A stretch of DNA of 64,000 nt from CAYNRE01 sp964399535 (GTDB taxonomy: Bacteria; Planctomycetota; Planctomycetia; Pirellulales; CAYNRE01). The translations under genes were made by a program, and so were the position numbers. The first letter of the stretch is position 1. Every line of letters starts with the position of its first letter. Under the pieces are notes generated by a model, which made no database searches, was not told the origin of the DNA, and saw only the letters and a list, made by a program, of their open reading frames with translations. The stretch is from assembly GCA_964399535.1 (NCBI GenBank), contig CAYNRE010000027.1, positions 1-64,000 on the forward strand, written 5' to 3'. Positions 38,313 through 46,144 of this stretch are shown here, piece after piece.

Positions 38313-39362
38313 CTAGCGGCCGTCAGCAGGTTTGCCCGCCGTGGACGCTGATGGTTGATCGGCCTCGGCCAACCATTTTTCCAGTTTTCCTCGCAACGAC
38401 TCGGCCTCGGCGTTCAAGGCCTGGGCCTGGGCCTCGTCGAGCGGCTGAACGGAATGTATCAGGTGCATGGTCCGGTGGCGCACCCGGCCGATCTCGTCGC
38501 CTATTTCTTTGGGAAGCGACTCGGCGGCCCCCTCTCGACGGATGGTGCCCAGGGTTTGCCAGAGCCGGTCGTTCTGGTCCATGACCGACGCGTAGCCGGG
38601 AAAGGCCTGGTCGAAATCATCGTGGCAATCCTGGCATACGCTTTTCAGCGCGAAATCGTCGGGCGGGTTGCCAACGTCGTGATTGCCGTGGCAGTCCAGG
38701 CACATCGGGTACTTGGTGTTGATTCGCTTTTGGAAATCCCAGTGGTGCGGACCCTCGGCCAGTTGCTTGGCGGGCTCGTCGTGACACTCGCTGCACTTGG
38801 CCAACAGCCCGCTAAGCTTGGTGCCGATGAAATGAAACTCGCTGTCGTGCGCCGTGGTGTCGTCCGCGGTGTTGCCGCCGTGACAGTCGGAGCAACTCAT
38901 CTCCTGCAGGTCGTGGGTGCTGCGCGAAAAATCGTGAACCGCCAGGGTCAACTCCCGGCCGGCGTTCAAATGGCAAACCATGCAGTTCGACCGTACCCGG
39001 GGCAGGGGATGCCCCTCGGGCCAGCCTTCCGGTAGTTTCAGAGGTTCTTCGGGCTGGGCCGCTGGCGGCTCTTCACCCGAGGGCACCGCGGCCTCGGCAG
39101 CGGGCTTTTCGCGGGTGGGGGGCGAATCGGCCTGGAGAGTGTATTCGCCCCAGGCCAACAGCACCCCCAGGAGCGGCACCACCAGCAGCCGGCGAGCCAC
39201 AGGGCCGGCATCGCGTATCGGGCGAATGAAGGCGGCCCTCGGCTGGCAAAAGGGCTCGCCGCGGTTTCGCTGGCCGCGATCGGGCGTGTCACGATGGAGG
39301 GCGACATCTGCCGGGTCGACATCTGCCGGGTCGCCGGATCCTCGGCCGTTAGCGTCCGCCAT
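38313..39362 (-). CDS. Membrane-anchored pentahaem c-type cytochrome
   Basis: 349 residues. A polar N-terminal tail (1-57), one membrane segment (about 58-75), an acidic Pro/Glu spacer, and five CxxCH haem sites: 127-131 (CMVCH), 157-161 (CSDCH), 190-194 (CSECH), 221-225 (CLDCH) and 243-247 (CQDCH). Many extra histidines could be distal haem ligands. A helical C-terminus follows. The layout fits an electron carrier facing the periplasm, resembling NapC/NrfH-like quinol-linked or c554-like cytochromes, though the spacing does not place it clearly in one. Likely paired with the DUF362 gene. The start is uncertain; ATG 39362 is the first in the final coding stretch. Confidence 0.85.
   Translation of the reverse strand: MADANGRGSGDPADVDPADVALHRDTPDRGQRNRGEPFCQPRAAFIRPIRDAGPVARRLLVVPLLGVLLAWGEYTLQADSPPTREKPAAEAAVPSGEEPPAAQPEEPLKLPEGWPEGHPLPRVRSNCMVCHLNAGRELTLAVHDFSRSTHDLQEMSCSDCHGGNTADDTTAHDSEFHFIGTKLSGLLAKCSECHDEPAKQLAEGPHHWDFQKRINTKYPMCLDCHGNHDVGNPPDDFALKSVCQDCHDDFDQAFPGYASVMDQNDRLWQTLGTIRREGAAESLPKEIGDEIGRVRHRTMHLIHSVQPLDEAQAQALNAEAESLRGKLEKWLAEADQPSASTAGKPADGR
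39303..39332. repeat. Perfect 15-bp tandem duplication
   Basis: The unit GACATCTGCCGGGTC occurs twice back to back (39303-39317, 39318-39332). It is in frame within the N-terminal tail of the cytochrome and codes for DPADV twice. Its perfect identity points to a recent duplication. Confidence 0.85.
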
Positions 39363-40100
39363 GCGTGGGGGCCTGACTTGTTCTGGATGCGGTTTTACTC
39401 GGCCAGCGAAGCGGTTCGCGGGCGAAAAACCAGTGTTTGCGAGCGTCTGGGGGGTACGAGGTGAGGCCCCGGCGAAATCTTCGACTTCGATCCGCGTCAT
39501 CGGCCGCGCCAGCGACCCCATTCTCTGTGCGGCACGCTTCTCGGCGCTAGCCCCACGATTACCTCTGGTCCGGGGCCGACGGTTTCAATTTCTCCCGGTG
39601 ATTCTCCCGGTGATTTGGCCACCTGTTCGCCATCGCTGTGGCCAGCCTGGCGCACCAGGGCACCATGCTCGACCGCCGCCTGACTGCCCTCCCCAACAAA
39701 GGCCCATCCGCGGTCGCGTCTGATGCCCCGCGCGCGGCGATTCCGCTGCCGAATCACGGGGGCGCCGCAGGACCGTTCTCGTGGTTTCAGGCTACTGGCA
39801 GGGCCGGCGAGCGTCAAACTTTTCCCCGCGCTCGGCGGCGATCCGCGCGGGCAGGAGGGCAACTTGGCGCCAAACCTGGTCCGGCAGGCAACGGGTCGCC
39901 GATTTCTTGACGCCCCCCGTTGGCACCAGTAGGCTCATCTTCCCGCGCGGCGGTAACCGGACGCGCCGGACCGCGGGGCGCGCGGGCGCTGCGCTCTGGG
40001 GGGCCGGAAAACCCGCGGAAACGACTCGTCGCAGGCAAGGTGCACAAGCCGCGCTCGGCGGGTGCTTGCCTGAAACCCACACAACTTCGGGAGTGCTGCC
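39363..40100. other. 738-bp intergenic region without a convincing gene
   Basis: Divergent region between the cytochrome and epoxide-hydrolase-like genes. Only shadow frames. A short near-tandem repeat, TCTCCCGGTGAT, is present around 39590-39615. No confident promoter was identified. Confidence 0.45.
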
Positions 40101-41030
40101 GTGAACTTTGCTTTCGTGCCGCGCGGTCTGCGCCGGCAGGGATTGGTTTTGGGCTGGATGGGAGTGGTAATCGCCATGTCGCAAACGAGTGGGGCCCTGG
40201 CCGACGAAGACCTGGGCACCGATGGCTATGCCGACTCAGGCGGGGTGAAGATTCATTACGTCACCAAGGGCGAGGGAGACCTGGTGGTGTTGATCCACGG
40301 ATTCCCCGACTTCTGGTACACGTGGCGCAAACAGATTCCAGCCCTGGCCGAGCACTTCCAGGTCGTGGCGGTCGACCTGCGCGGCTACAACCTGAGCGAC
40401 AAGCCCGAAGGGGTCGAGAATTACACGACCGACAAACTGGTCGGCGATATCGAGGCGGTGATCAAACACCTGGGCCGGGAGAAGGCGATCATCGTGGGCC
40501 ATGACTGGGGTGGCATGATCGCCTGGACCTTTGCGATGCAGAAGCCCGAGATGACCGAGCGGCTGGTCATCCTCAATCTGCCGCATCCCAAGGGGCTGAT
40601 GCGCGAGCTGGCCCATAACCCCGACCAGCAAAAGGCCAGCCAGTATGCCCGCAACTTCCAAAAGCCCGAGGCGGCCAAGGCGGTGCAACCGGGGGCGCTG
40701 GCGTTTTGGGTGAGCGACCCCGAGGCCCGCAAGAAGTACGTCGAGGCTTTCGAGCGCTCGAGCATCGAGGGCATGCTGAATTACTACAAGGCCAATTACC
40801 CTCGCGAGCCGTATGCCGAGCCCGAGGTCGAGCTGCCCCGCGTCCAGTGTCCGATTCTGATGTTTCATGGGCTGAAGGATTTTGCCTTGCTGCCCGGCGC
40901 GTTGAACGACACCTGGAAGTGGGTCGATGGCACGCTGACGCTGATCACGATTCCGGGGGCCGGCCACTTCGTTCAGCAAGACGCGGCCGACACCGTGACC
41001 AAATCGATGGTGGTTTGGCTGACGAACTGA
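40101..41030 (+). CDS. Secreted alpha/beta hydrolase, epoxide-hydrolase-like
   Basis: 309 residues with a signal peptide (about 1-35). The nucleophile elbow VGHDWGG has an Asp (135), as in epoxide hydrolases and haloalkane dehalogenases. The oxyanion motif is IHGFPDFWYTW, and the catalytic His289 is in GAGHFVQQD. Tyr residues of the cap (NYYKANYPREPY) fit an epoxide hydrolase better than a dehalogenase. Extracytoplasmic location is inferred from the signal peptide. The GTG at 40101 follows GGGAG at 7 nt. The esterase gene 31 nt downstream is probably in the same operon. Confidence 0.87.
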   Translation: MNFAFVPRGLRRQGLVLGWMGVVIAMSQTSGALADEDLGTDGYADSGGVKIHYVTKGEGDLVVLIHGFPDFWYTWRKQIPALAEHFQVVAVDLRGYNLSDKPEGVENYTTDKLVGDIEAVIKHLGREKAIIVGHDWGGMIAWTFAMQKPEMTERLVILNLPHPKGLMRELAHNPDQQKASQYARNFQKPEAAKAVQPGALAFWVSDPEARKKYVEAFERSSIEGMLNYYKANYPREPYAEPEVELPRVQCPILMFHGLKDFALLPGALNDTWKWVDGTLTLITIPGAGHFVQQDAADTVTKSMVVWLTN

Positions 41031-41061
41031 CCCTGTCGCGAATCTCTTTGGGAGTTCAGCA

Positions 41062-42009
41062 ATGCATTTCGCGGTGCGCAAGCAAGCGATCGGTTTCCTG
41101 GTTTACGGCCTGGCGGCATGCCTGGCCTGGTCGGGCCCGCTTCGGGCCGACGATCAGCCGGCGGCCTCGCCCGCGTATACCCAGCAGGAAGACGTGATCT
41201 ACGGCCTGACCGACGGCGTGGCCCTGGTCATGGATATTTTCCGCCCCACGGGCCCCGCGAACGGCAAGGCCCTGGTCGATATCGCCAGCGGCGGCTGGAA
41301 TTCGGACCGGGGGCGGATCAACGATCATAAACAGGCCCAGATGTACGACATTTTTTGCGGCCGCGGTTACACCGTGTTCGCGGTCCGCCCCGGTTCGGTC
41401 ACCAAGTTCACCGCCCTGGAAATGGTCGACCACGTAAAGCGGGCCATTCGCTGGGTGAAGGCCCATGCCGCAGAGTACGGCGTCGACCCCGATCGCATGG
41501 GTCTGGCGGGGGCTTCGGCGGGCGGTCACCTGACCTGCTTGACCGCCGCCCTGGCCGACGACGGCCAGGCCGATGCCCAGCAGGCGATCGACCAGCAGAA
41601 CACCCGCATCAAGGCCATCGTCGCCTTCTTTCCGCCCACCGACTTTCTGGCCTGGGGCAAGGCCGATTTCGACCCCGCCAAGGCCACGGCCCGGCTCGGC
41701 GGAATCCTGGGCCCACTGATGTTCACCGGCGGGCTGAAGAACCAAACGCCCGAGGAGATTCGAGCCCAGGCCGAGAAGATTTCTCCCGCGCGGCTGGTGA
41801 CGAGCCAAATGCCGCCCCTGTTGCTGATTCACGGCGACGCCGATTTCGTGGTTCCGCTGCAGCAGTCTCACGTGATGGTCGAGGCCATGCAGAAGGCCGG
41901 AGTGCCCTGTGAACTGATCGTGAAAGCCGGCGGGGCGCACCCCTGGCCGACGATTCACGAAGAGGTAGCGGTGGCCGCCGACTGGTTCGACAAGAAGCTG
42001 GCCGAGTAA
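41062..42009 (+). CDS. Secreted alpha/beta hydrolase (BD-FAE/esterase type)
   Basis: 315 residues, signal peptide about 1-31 (AIGFLVYGLAACLAWSGP). Catalytic Ser152 is in GASAGG, the acid is in HGDADFVVP, and the His is in GGAHPWPT. The GWNSDRGRINDH loop lies in the place of the usual HGGxW oxyanion motif. Carboxylesterase or carbohydrate-esterase activity on an exported substrate is likely. A GGGAG binding site precedes ATG 41062. It shares the transcript of the preceding hydrolase, and a terminator follows at 42112. Confidence 0.85.
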   Translation: MHFAVRKQAIGFLVYGLAACLAWSGPLRADDQPAASPAYTQQEDVIYGLTDGVALVMDIFRPTGPANGKALVDIASGGWNSDRGRINDHKQAQMYDIFCGRGYTVFAVRPGSVTKFTALEMVDHVKRAIRWVKAHAAEYGVDPDRMGLAGASAGGHLTCLTAALADDGQADAQQAIDQQNTRIKAIVAFFPPTDFLAWGKADFDPAKATARLGGILGPLMFTGGLKNQTPEEIRAQAEKISPARLVTSQMPPLLLIHGDADFVVPLQQSHVMVEAMQKAGVPCELIVKAGGAHPWPTIHEEVAVAADWFDKKLAE

Positions 42010-42111
42010 CCGGCTTCCCGGACCACACCGGGGCCGAAGGTCGGCGGGCCGGTTGGCGGCTTTAACCGGTGTGCGGCGCCGCTCACCGTTCGGCCAAACC
42101 ATAGCGCTCTT

Positions 42112-42158
42112 GTCCCTAGGGCCTGCTGCCGCCGAGCGGGCCGAGGGACTTTTTTTTT
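42112..42158 (+). terminator. Terminator after the two-hydrolase operon
   Basis: GTCCCT (42112-42117) pairs with AGGGAC (42144-42149) as the base of an imperfect GC-rich hairpin, followed by nine T residues (42150-42158). It lies 100 nt past the esterase stop and 110 nt before the SDR gene. Confidence 0.6.
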
Positions 42159-42268
42159 CTTGCCCACTTCGGGTATGGTGCCCTGCGATTGCCGGGAGCC
42201 CTGCGGCGCACTGGTTGTGCCTTGTGCTAAGGGTGCCTGGCTGCTTGGGCCCATACTCAGGAACCCCC

Positions 42269-43087
42269 ATGTCGCAGAACCGCCGTCACGCCATCGTTAC
42301 CGGAGGAGCCAGCGGGCTGGGCCGCGCCATCTGCCAGCGCCTGGCTCGCGACGGCTGGGAGATCGCCATCTGCGATTTGAACGACGCGGGCAGCCAACAA
42401 ACCCTAGAACTGGTGCGCCAGGCTGGGGGAGACGGTCGGGTCGAGCACCTCGATGTGGCCGACCCCCAGGCCTGGACCGGGCTGCGCGATCGGCTGAAAC
42501 AAGATTGGAGATTCCTCGACCTGTTGGTGAACAACGCCGGGGTGGCGGTCTCGGGCGACGTGGGCCAGTGCCCGCTCGAGGACTGGCATTGGATCATGAA
42601 CATCAACCTCTGCAGCGGCATCTACGGCTGCCACACGATGGTCGAATGGTTGAAGGCCAATCCCCACGGGGCCCACATCATCAATACCGCGTCGCTCGCG
42701 GCGATCGCGGCGGCACCGGGCATGGCGGCCTACAACGTGACCAAATCGGGCATGCTCGCGCTGTCCGAGACACTTTACACCGAGCTGATGCCCTACCGGG
42801 TCGGCGTTACCGTGCTGTGCCCGGCGTTTTTCAAGACCAACCTGCTGGCCGAGGGCCGGTTTACCGACGAGGGACACAAAAAGCTGGCCAACCGGGAGTT
42901 CGACCGCTCGCGATTCACCGCGGCCGACGTGGCCGAGGCGGCGGTGCGGGCCATGCAGCGTAAACAGCTCTACGTGGTGATTCCGGCCCAGGGACGCTTC
43001 TACTGGTACTTCAAACGCTTCTCGCCGACCTGGTTCTTTCGCGCGGTTGGAAAACAGTTCGCTGCCCGAGTCAAACAGGCCAAGTAA
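42269..43087 (+). CDS. Short-chain dehydrogenase/reductase
   Basis: 272 residues, classical SDR. The NAD(P) motif TGGASGLG is followed by DLNDA, LLVNNAGV and the active-site set NTASLAAIA...YNVTK with the catalytic Ser, Tyr and Lys. Asp in ICDLND favours NAD(H) over NADP(H) by the usual rule. The C-terminal extension (FYWYFKRFSPTWFFRAVGKQ) is basic and aromatic, as in membrane-associated SDRs that act on lipids. Substrate unknown. An AGGA binding site precedes ATG 42269. It converges with the DAHP synthase gene. Confidence 0.9.
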   Translation: MSQNRRHAIVTGGASGLGRAICQRLARDGWEIAICDLNDAGSQQTLELVRQAGGDGRVEHLDVADPQAWTGLRDRLKQDWRFLDLLVNNAGVAVSGDVGQCPLEDWHWIMNINLCSGIYGCHTMVEWLKANPHGAHIINTASLAAIAAAPGMAAYNVTKSGMLALSETLYTELMPYRVGVTVLCPAFFKTNLLAEGRFTDEGHKKLANREFDRSRFTAADVAEAAVRAMQRKQLYVVIPAQGRFYWYFKRFSPTWFFRAVGKQFAARVKQAK

Positions 43088-43125
43088 ATCTAGGGTGGTC
43101 GCGCGGGTTGGCGGGCCAATTTGCT

Positions 43126-43156
43126 TCAGCCCCCGGTGTGACTCACCGGGGGCTGA
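43126..43156. terminator. Perfect 13-bp stem-loop between convergent genes
   Basis: TCAGCCCCCGGTG (43126-43138) and its exact complement (43144-43156) around a 5-nt loop, 38 nt past the SDR stop and 103 nt past the DAHP synthase stop. No T tract on either strand, so it may be a bidirectional hairpin-only terminator or an mRNA 3'-end stabiliser. Confidence 0.55.
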
Positions 43157-43258
43157 GCGCGCGAACCCGCCGGGGGCTCATTCGGCCTGCGTGCACCGGG
43201 CGCGCAACCGGCCGACGAGCTGGCGGTCGCGCCCGGTGCCGATCCGGCGCGCGAAGCG

Positions 43259-44272
43259 CTATAGCTCGCGGCCCAACGCGCCGGCCACTCGCCGGCACAA
43301 TTCCATGGTCTGCGCGAACTGCTCGAACGTGAGCGACTGGTAGCCATCGCTCATGGCGCGTTCCGGATCGGGGTGCACCTCGAGCAGCAGGCCATCGGCC
43401 CCGGCGGCGATGCTGGCGGCCGACATCTGCGGCACCAGGTAGGTATGGCCGGTTCCATGGCTGGGGTCGACCACCACGGGCAGGTGGGTCTTGGCCTTCA
43501 GGTAGGGCACCGTGGCCAGGGGAAGCGTGAATCGGGTGTGGTTCTCGAACGTGCGGATGCCGCGCTCGCAAAGCGCCACTTGCTGATTGCCCCCGTCCAG
43601 AATGTACTCGGCGGCCAGCAACAGCTCTTCAATCGTGGCGCTGGGGCCGCGCTTGAGCACCACCGGCAGCCGCGAGCGGCCTACGGCCTCGAGCAGGCGG
43701 TAGTTCTGCATGTTCCGGGCCCCGATTTGCAGCACGTCGGCGTAGCGCTCCATGAGCGGAATGTCTTCGGCCGCCATCACCTCGGTCACGATGGCCAAGC
43801 CCGTGGCTTCGCGGGCCAGCGCCAGCAGTTTGAGTCCCTCTTCCTTCATGCCCTGAAAGCTGTAAGGGCTGGTGCGAGGCTTGAACGCCCCTCCCCGCAG
43901 CCCCGTGGCGCCGGCTGCCTTAACGGCCTGGGCCGTTTCCAGGATTTGCTTTTCGTTCTCCACCGAACAGGGGCCGGCCACGACCGCCACGCGTTTGGTG
44001 CCGATGACCAGGCTGCCGGCGCGAATTACGGTGGGCTCGGCGCGCACCTCGCGGCTGGCGATTTTGTACGGCGCCAGAATCGGCAGCACCTCGGCCACGC
44101 CCGAGCCGCTCTCCAGCGATTCCTTGTGCTCGGGCCGTTCCTGGCCAATGGCCGCGATCACCGTGCGTTCGGTTCCCACGAGCACGTGGGCCTTCATCCC
44201 CAGCGATTCCACGCGCTGAACCATGTGCTGAATCTCGTTGTCCGAGGCTCCCTTTTTCATCACCACGATCAC
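43259..44272 (-). CDS. aroF: 3-deoxy-7-phosphoheptulonate (DAHP) synthase, type I-beta
   Basis: 337 residues. It condenses phosphoenolpyruvate and erythrose 4-phosphate, opening the shikimate pathway. The N-terminal 85 residues (IVVMKKGASDNEIQHMVQRV) are the ferredoxin-like regulatory domain of the Thermotoga-type enzyme, known to bind Phe or Tyr. The barrel has AGPCSVE with the metal-binding Cys, GGAFKPRTSPYSFQG, IGARNMQNYRLL, VLKRG and VDPSHGTGH. The GTG at 44272 is chosen because AGAGGAG lies at the right distance and the resulting MIVVMKKG aligns with Thermotoga MIVVLKPG. A promoter, leader peptide and terminator lie directly upstream, so expression is probably controlled by attenuation. 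aroDE is 34 kb away. Confidence 0.95.
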   Translation of the reverse strand: MIVVMKKGASDNEIQHMVQRVESLGMKAHVLVGTERTVIAAIGQERPEHKESLESGSGVAEVLPILAPYKIASREVRAEPTVIRAGSLVIGTKRVAVVAGPCSVENEKQILETAQAVKAAGATGLRGGAFKPRTSPYSFQGMKEEGLKLLALAREATGLAIVTEVMAAEDIPLMERYADVLQIGARNMQNYRLLEAVGRSRLPVVLKRGPSATIEELLLAAEYILDGGNQQVALCERGIRTFENHTRFTLPLATVPYLKAKTHLPVVVDPSHGTGHTYLVPQMSAASIAAGADGLLLEVHPDPERAMSDGYQSLTFEQFAQTMELCRRVAGALGREL

Positions 44273-44408
44273 GATTGTTTCTCCTCTCGCTGAATTGATT
44301 TCGCGGGGCCGGTCGGCCGCGCCGGCTGTACTCGTTCGGCCGCGGACCGTAGGCCCCCCACGGGCCACGCTGGATACGCACCCGCACGCGCGGATCGGAT
44401 CGGCCAAC

Positions 44409-44443
44409 AAAAAAACCCCGCTGGCCTGATCCGGGCCGCGGGG
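44409..44443 (-). terminator. Intrinsic terminator (attenuator) in the DAHP synthase leader
   Basis: On the minus strand CCCCGCGGCC (44443-44434) pairs with GGCC-A-GCGGGG (44426-44416) across a 7-nt loop with a single bulged base, followed by seven T (44415-44409). It lies inside the leader, 136 nt before the aroF start and 31 nt after the leader-peptide stop. The 5' arm can instead pair with bases 44493-44482 in the leader-peptide frame, so terminator and antiterminator exclude one another. Confidence 0.8.
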
Positions 44444-44473
44444 CTGGTGTTTTGCACACACTGCGAAGCGAGG

Positions 44474-44554
44474 CTACGCACCCCCTCCGGCCCCGAAACC
44501 CGGGGTCGTAAAGTAAAAGGTGCCGGTGTTGTGCAAGCGGAACTGGCTTCGCAT
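44474..44554 (-). CDS. Phe/Tyr-rich leader peptide of the DAHP synthase gene
   Basis: A 26-codon frame, ATG at 44554 to TAG at 44474, between the amidohydrolase stop and aroF. Residues 5, 13, 15 and 20 are Phe and 14 is Tyr; codons 13-15 form an uninterrupted Phe-Tyr-Phe run (TTT-TAC-TTT, with two TTT codons in a GC-rich genome). A ribosome stalled there would cover bases that otherwise form the small hairpin 44505-44501/44495-44491, freeing 44493-44482 to form the antiterminator. A ribosome reaching the stop would cover that segment and let the terminator at 44409-44443 form. The ATG sits at or next to the predicted transcript start, so initiation could be leaderless. Its regulatory role is inference from structure; no family exists to compare. 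Confidence 0.72.
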   Translation of the reverse strand: MRSQFRLHNTGTFYFTTPGFGAGGGA

Positions 44555-44560
44555 GGCTTC

Positions 44561-44589
44561 AGTATGCGTAAGGAGTGCCGCTTGAGCAA
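44561..44589 (-). promoter_or_regulatory. Promoter of the leader peptide-aroF unit
   Basis: On the minus strand TTGCTC (44589-44584), a 17-bp spacer and CATACT (44566-44561). The predicted transcript start falls about 7 nt downstream, at the leader-peptide ATG. Confidence 0.5.
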
Positions 44590-44715
44590 GTCGAAATTCG
44601 CCGCGAAAGGGGCCGGGGCAGGGGGCCGCGCCGGTCTCCGCGAGGCAGGGTGGGCCACGGTGGTTCGCAACGGGCATGGCCCAGGCGACCGGGCCCCGTT
44701 TCGGTGCCCCCCGGC

Positions 44716-45987
44716 TTAGGAAACCTGGCCCGCCAGGCGGCCGGCTTTGACCAGCCCGCCCTGGATGACCGCGGTGAGCCGCGAGCGGTCTTCCAGCAGG
44801 CGGATATCGGCCAAGACGTCGCCGTCTACCAGGAGCAGGTCGGCCAGCTTCCCGGGTTCGAGGGTTCCGAACTCCTCGGCCCGGCCCATGATCTCGGCCC
44901 CGGTGCGGGTGGCACAGGTAATGACTTCCAGCGGCGTGAGCCCCACGTGGTGAACGAAGAAACTGAGTTCCTTGGCATAGGTGCCGTGGGGGTTCCACGC
45001 GAACCCGTAATCGCCCCCCATGCCTAGCCGCCCTCCGGCTCGCAGAATCATCCGGGCGCTTTCGGCCCCCGCGTCGAGCGTTTCCTGGTGGCCGTCGACC
45101 ACTTTTTGCGACATGCCGAATTGGGGGCCGTAATGGATGCTCGCCCATTCGAATTGCAGGGCCGGCACCACGGGGGTGTTGCGGGCCAAGAGCAAATCGA
45201 GCGCTTCGGCGTCCATAAAGGTGCCGTGCTCGAGGGTGTCGAACCCGGCTCGCAGCGCGTTCTTGATTCCTTCGTTGGCCCGGCAATGGCCGGTGACCTT
45301 GACCTTGTAATTGTGTGCCTCGGCCACCACGGCCTGCATTTCTTCGGCGGTCATGCACAGCGCATGATGATCGGCGTGGTCGCTGGCCGCGTCGCCGGTG
45401 GGATAGGTCTTGATCCACTCGACGCCGTTCTTGACCAGCTTGCGGGCGGCGGCCCGGGCCTCGACCGGTCCGTTGACCAGCAGAATCAGCCCCTCCATGC
45501 CCAGGCCCAGATAGTCGGGGTTCCAATCCATGAGCCCGCCGGAGCCACAGATTTCGCGCCCGCTGGCGGCCAGCCGCGGTCCGGGAAACAAATCGTCTTC
45601 GATGGCCCGTTTGAGCCAGACGTCGATGTTGTGCAGGCTGCCGCCGCTGCGGGCGGCCGTGTAGCCGCATTCCAGCGCCAACCGGGCATTGGCCGCGGCC
45701 AGCAGCGTGACGTATTCCACCGGGTACTTAATATCCAGATCGGCCAGTTCGGCCACGTTGAAATAAGTGGGGTGATAATGCGCCTCGACCAGCCCCGGCA
45801 TGATCGTGCCGCCGCCGGCGTCGAGGGTTTGGGCCTGGGGATCGTGCGGTGGCAGCCCCGCCGCGGGGCCTGCATAGACGATCCGCCCCTGGCGCACCAA
45901 CACGGCCGCATCGGGCACCGGCGGGCCGCCGTTCCCGTCGACCAGTTGACCGTGACGAATGACGGTGGTTCCTTCAGCCGCTTTCAT
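44716..45987 (-). CDS. Metal-dependent amidohydrolase
   Basis: About 423 residues. An amidohydrolase-superfamily barrel with N- and C-terminal beta-sandwich pieces. Metal and catalytic elements: HYH in VEAHYHPT, Lys in VEWIKTYPTG (candidate carbamylated lysine), His in VTGHCRAN and LEHGTF, and Asp in GMGGDYGFAWN. The C-terminal ATRTGAEIMGR and LEPGKLADLLLVDGD are typical of the imidazolonepropionase/prolidase-like cluster. The substrate (cyclic amide, dipeptide or other) is unknown. ATG 45987 is preferred over ATG 46008. The gene is followed by 160 nt before the aroF leader, and nothing ties the two functionally. Confidence 0.87.
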   Translation of the reverse strand: MKAAEGTTVIRHGQLVDGNGGPPVPDAAVLVRQGRIVYAGPAAGLPPHDPQAQTLDAGGGTIMPGLVEAHYHPTYFNVAELADLDIKYPVEYVTLLAAANARLALECGYTAARSGGSLHNIDVWLKRAIEDDLFPGPRLAASGREICGSGGLMDWNPDYLGLGMEGLILLVNGPVEARAAARKLVKNGVEWIKTYPTGDAASDHADHHALCMTAEEMQAVVAEAHNYKVKVTGHCRANEGIKNALRAGFDTLEHGTFMDAEALDLLLARNTPVVPALQFEWASIHYGPQFGMSQKVVDGHQETLDAGAESARMILRAGGRLGMGGDYGFAWNPHGTYAKELSFFVHHVGLTPLEVITCATRTGAEIMGRAEEFGTLEPGKLADLLLVDGDVLADIRLLEDRSRLTAVIQGGLVKAGRLAGQVS

Positions 45988-46144
45988 CGGTAGGCCCCGC
46001 CCTGGCATGCCGGCTCGTGAAATGCAGCCGGTTCGGTTCGATTGTCCGTCGCCCGGCGGCCATTCTAGCGGCGTACTTGCACCCCTCGCAAACTAGCAAG
46101 AGGCAGCCGCGCCGGCTGCGCGAACCCGTTCGATGCCCGGCGCG

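Noticed and set aside
44474..45670. Long same-strand frame over the amidohydrolase, ending in the leader peptide
   Set aside because: Most of it is the out-of-frame shadow of the amidohydrolase. Only the final 27 codons, which lie in the intergenic region behind their own promoter, are taken as real.
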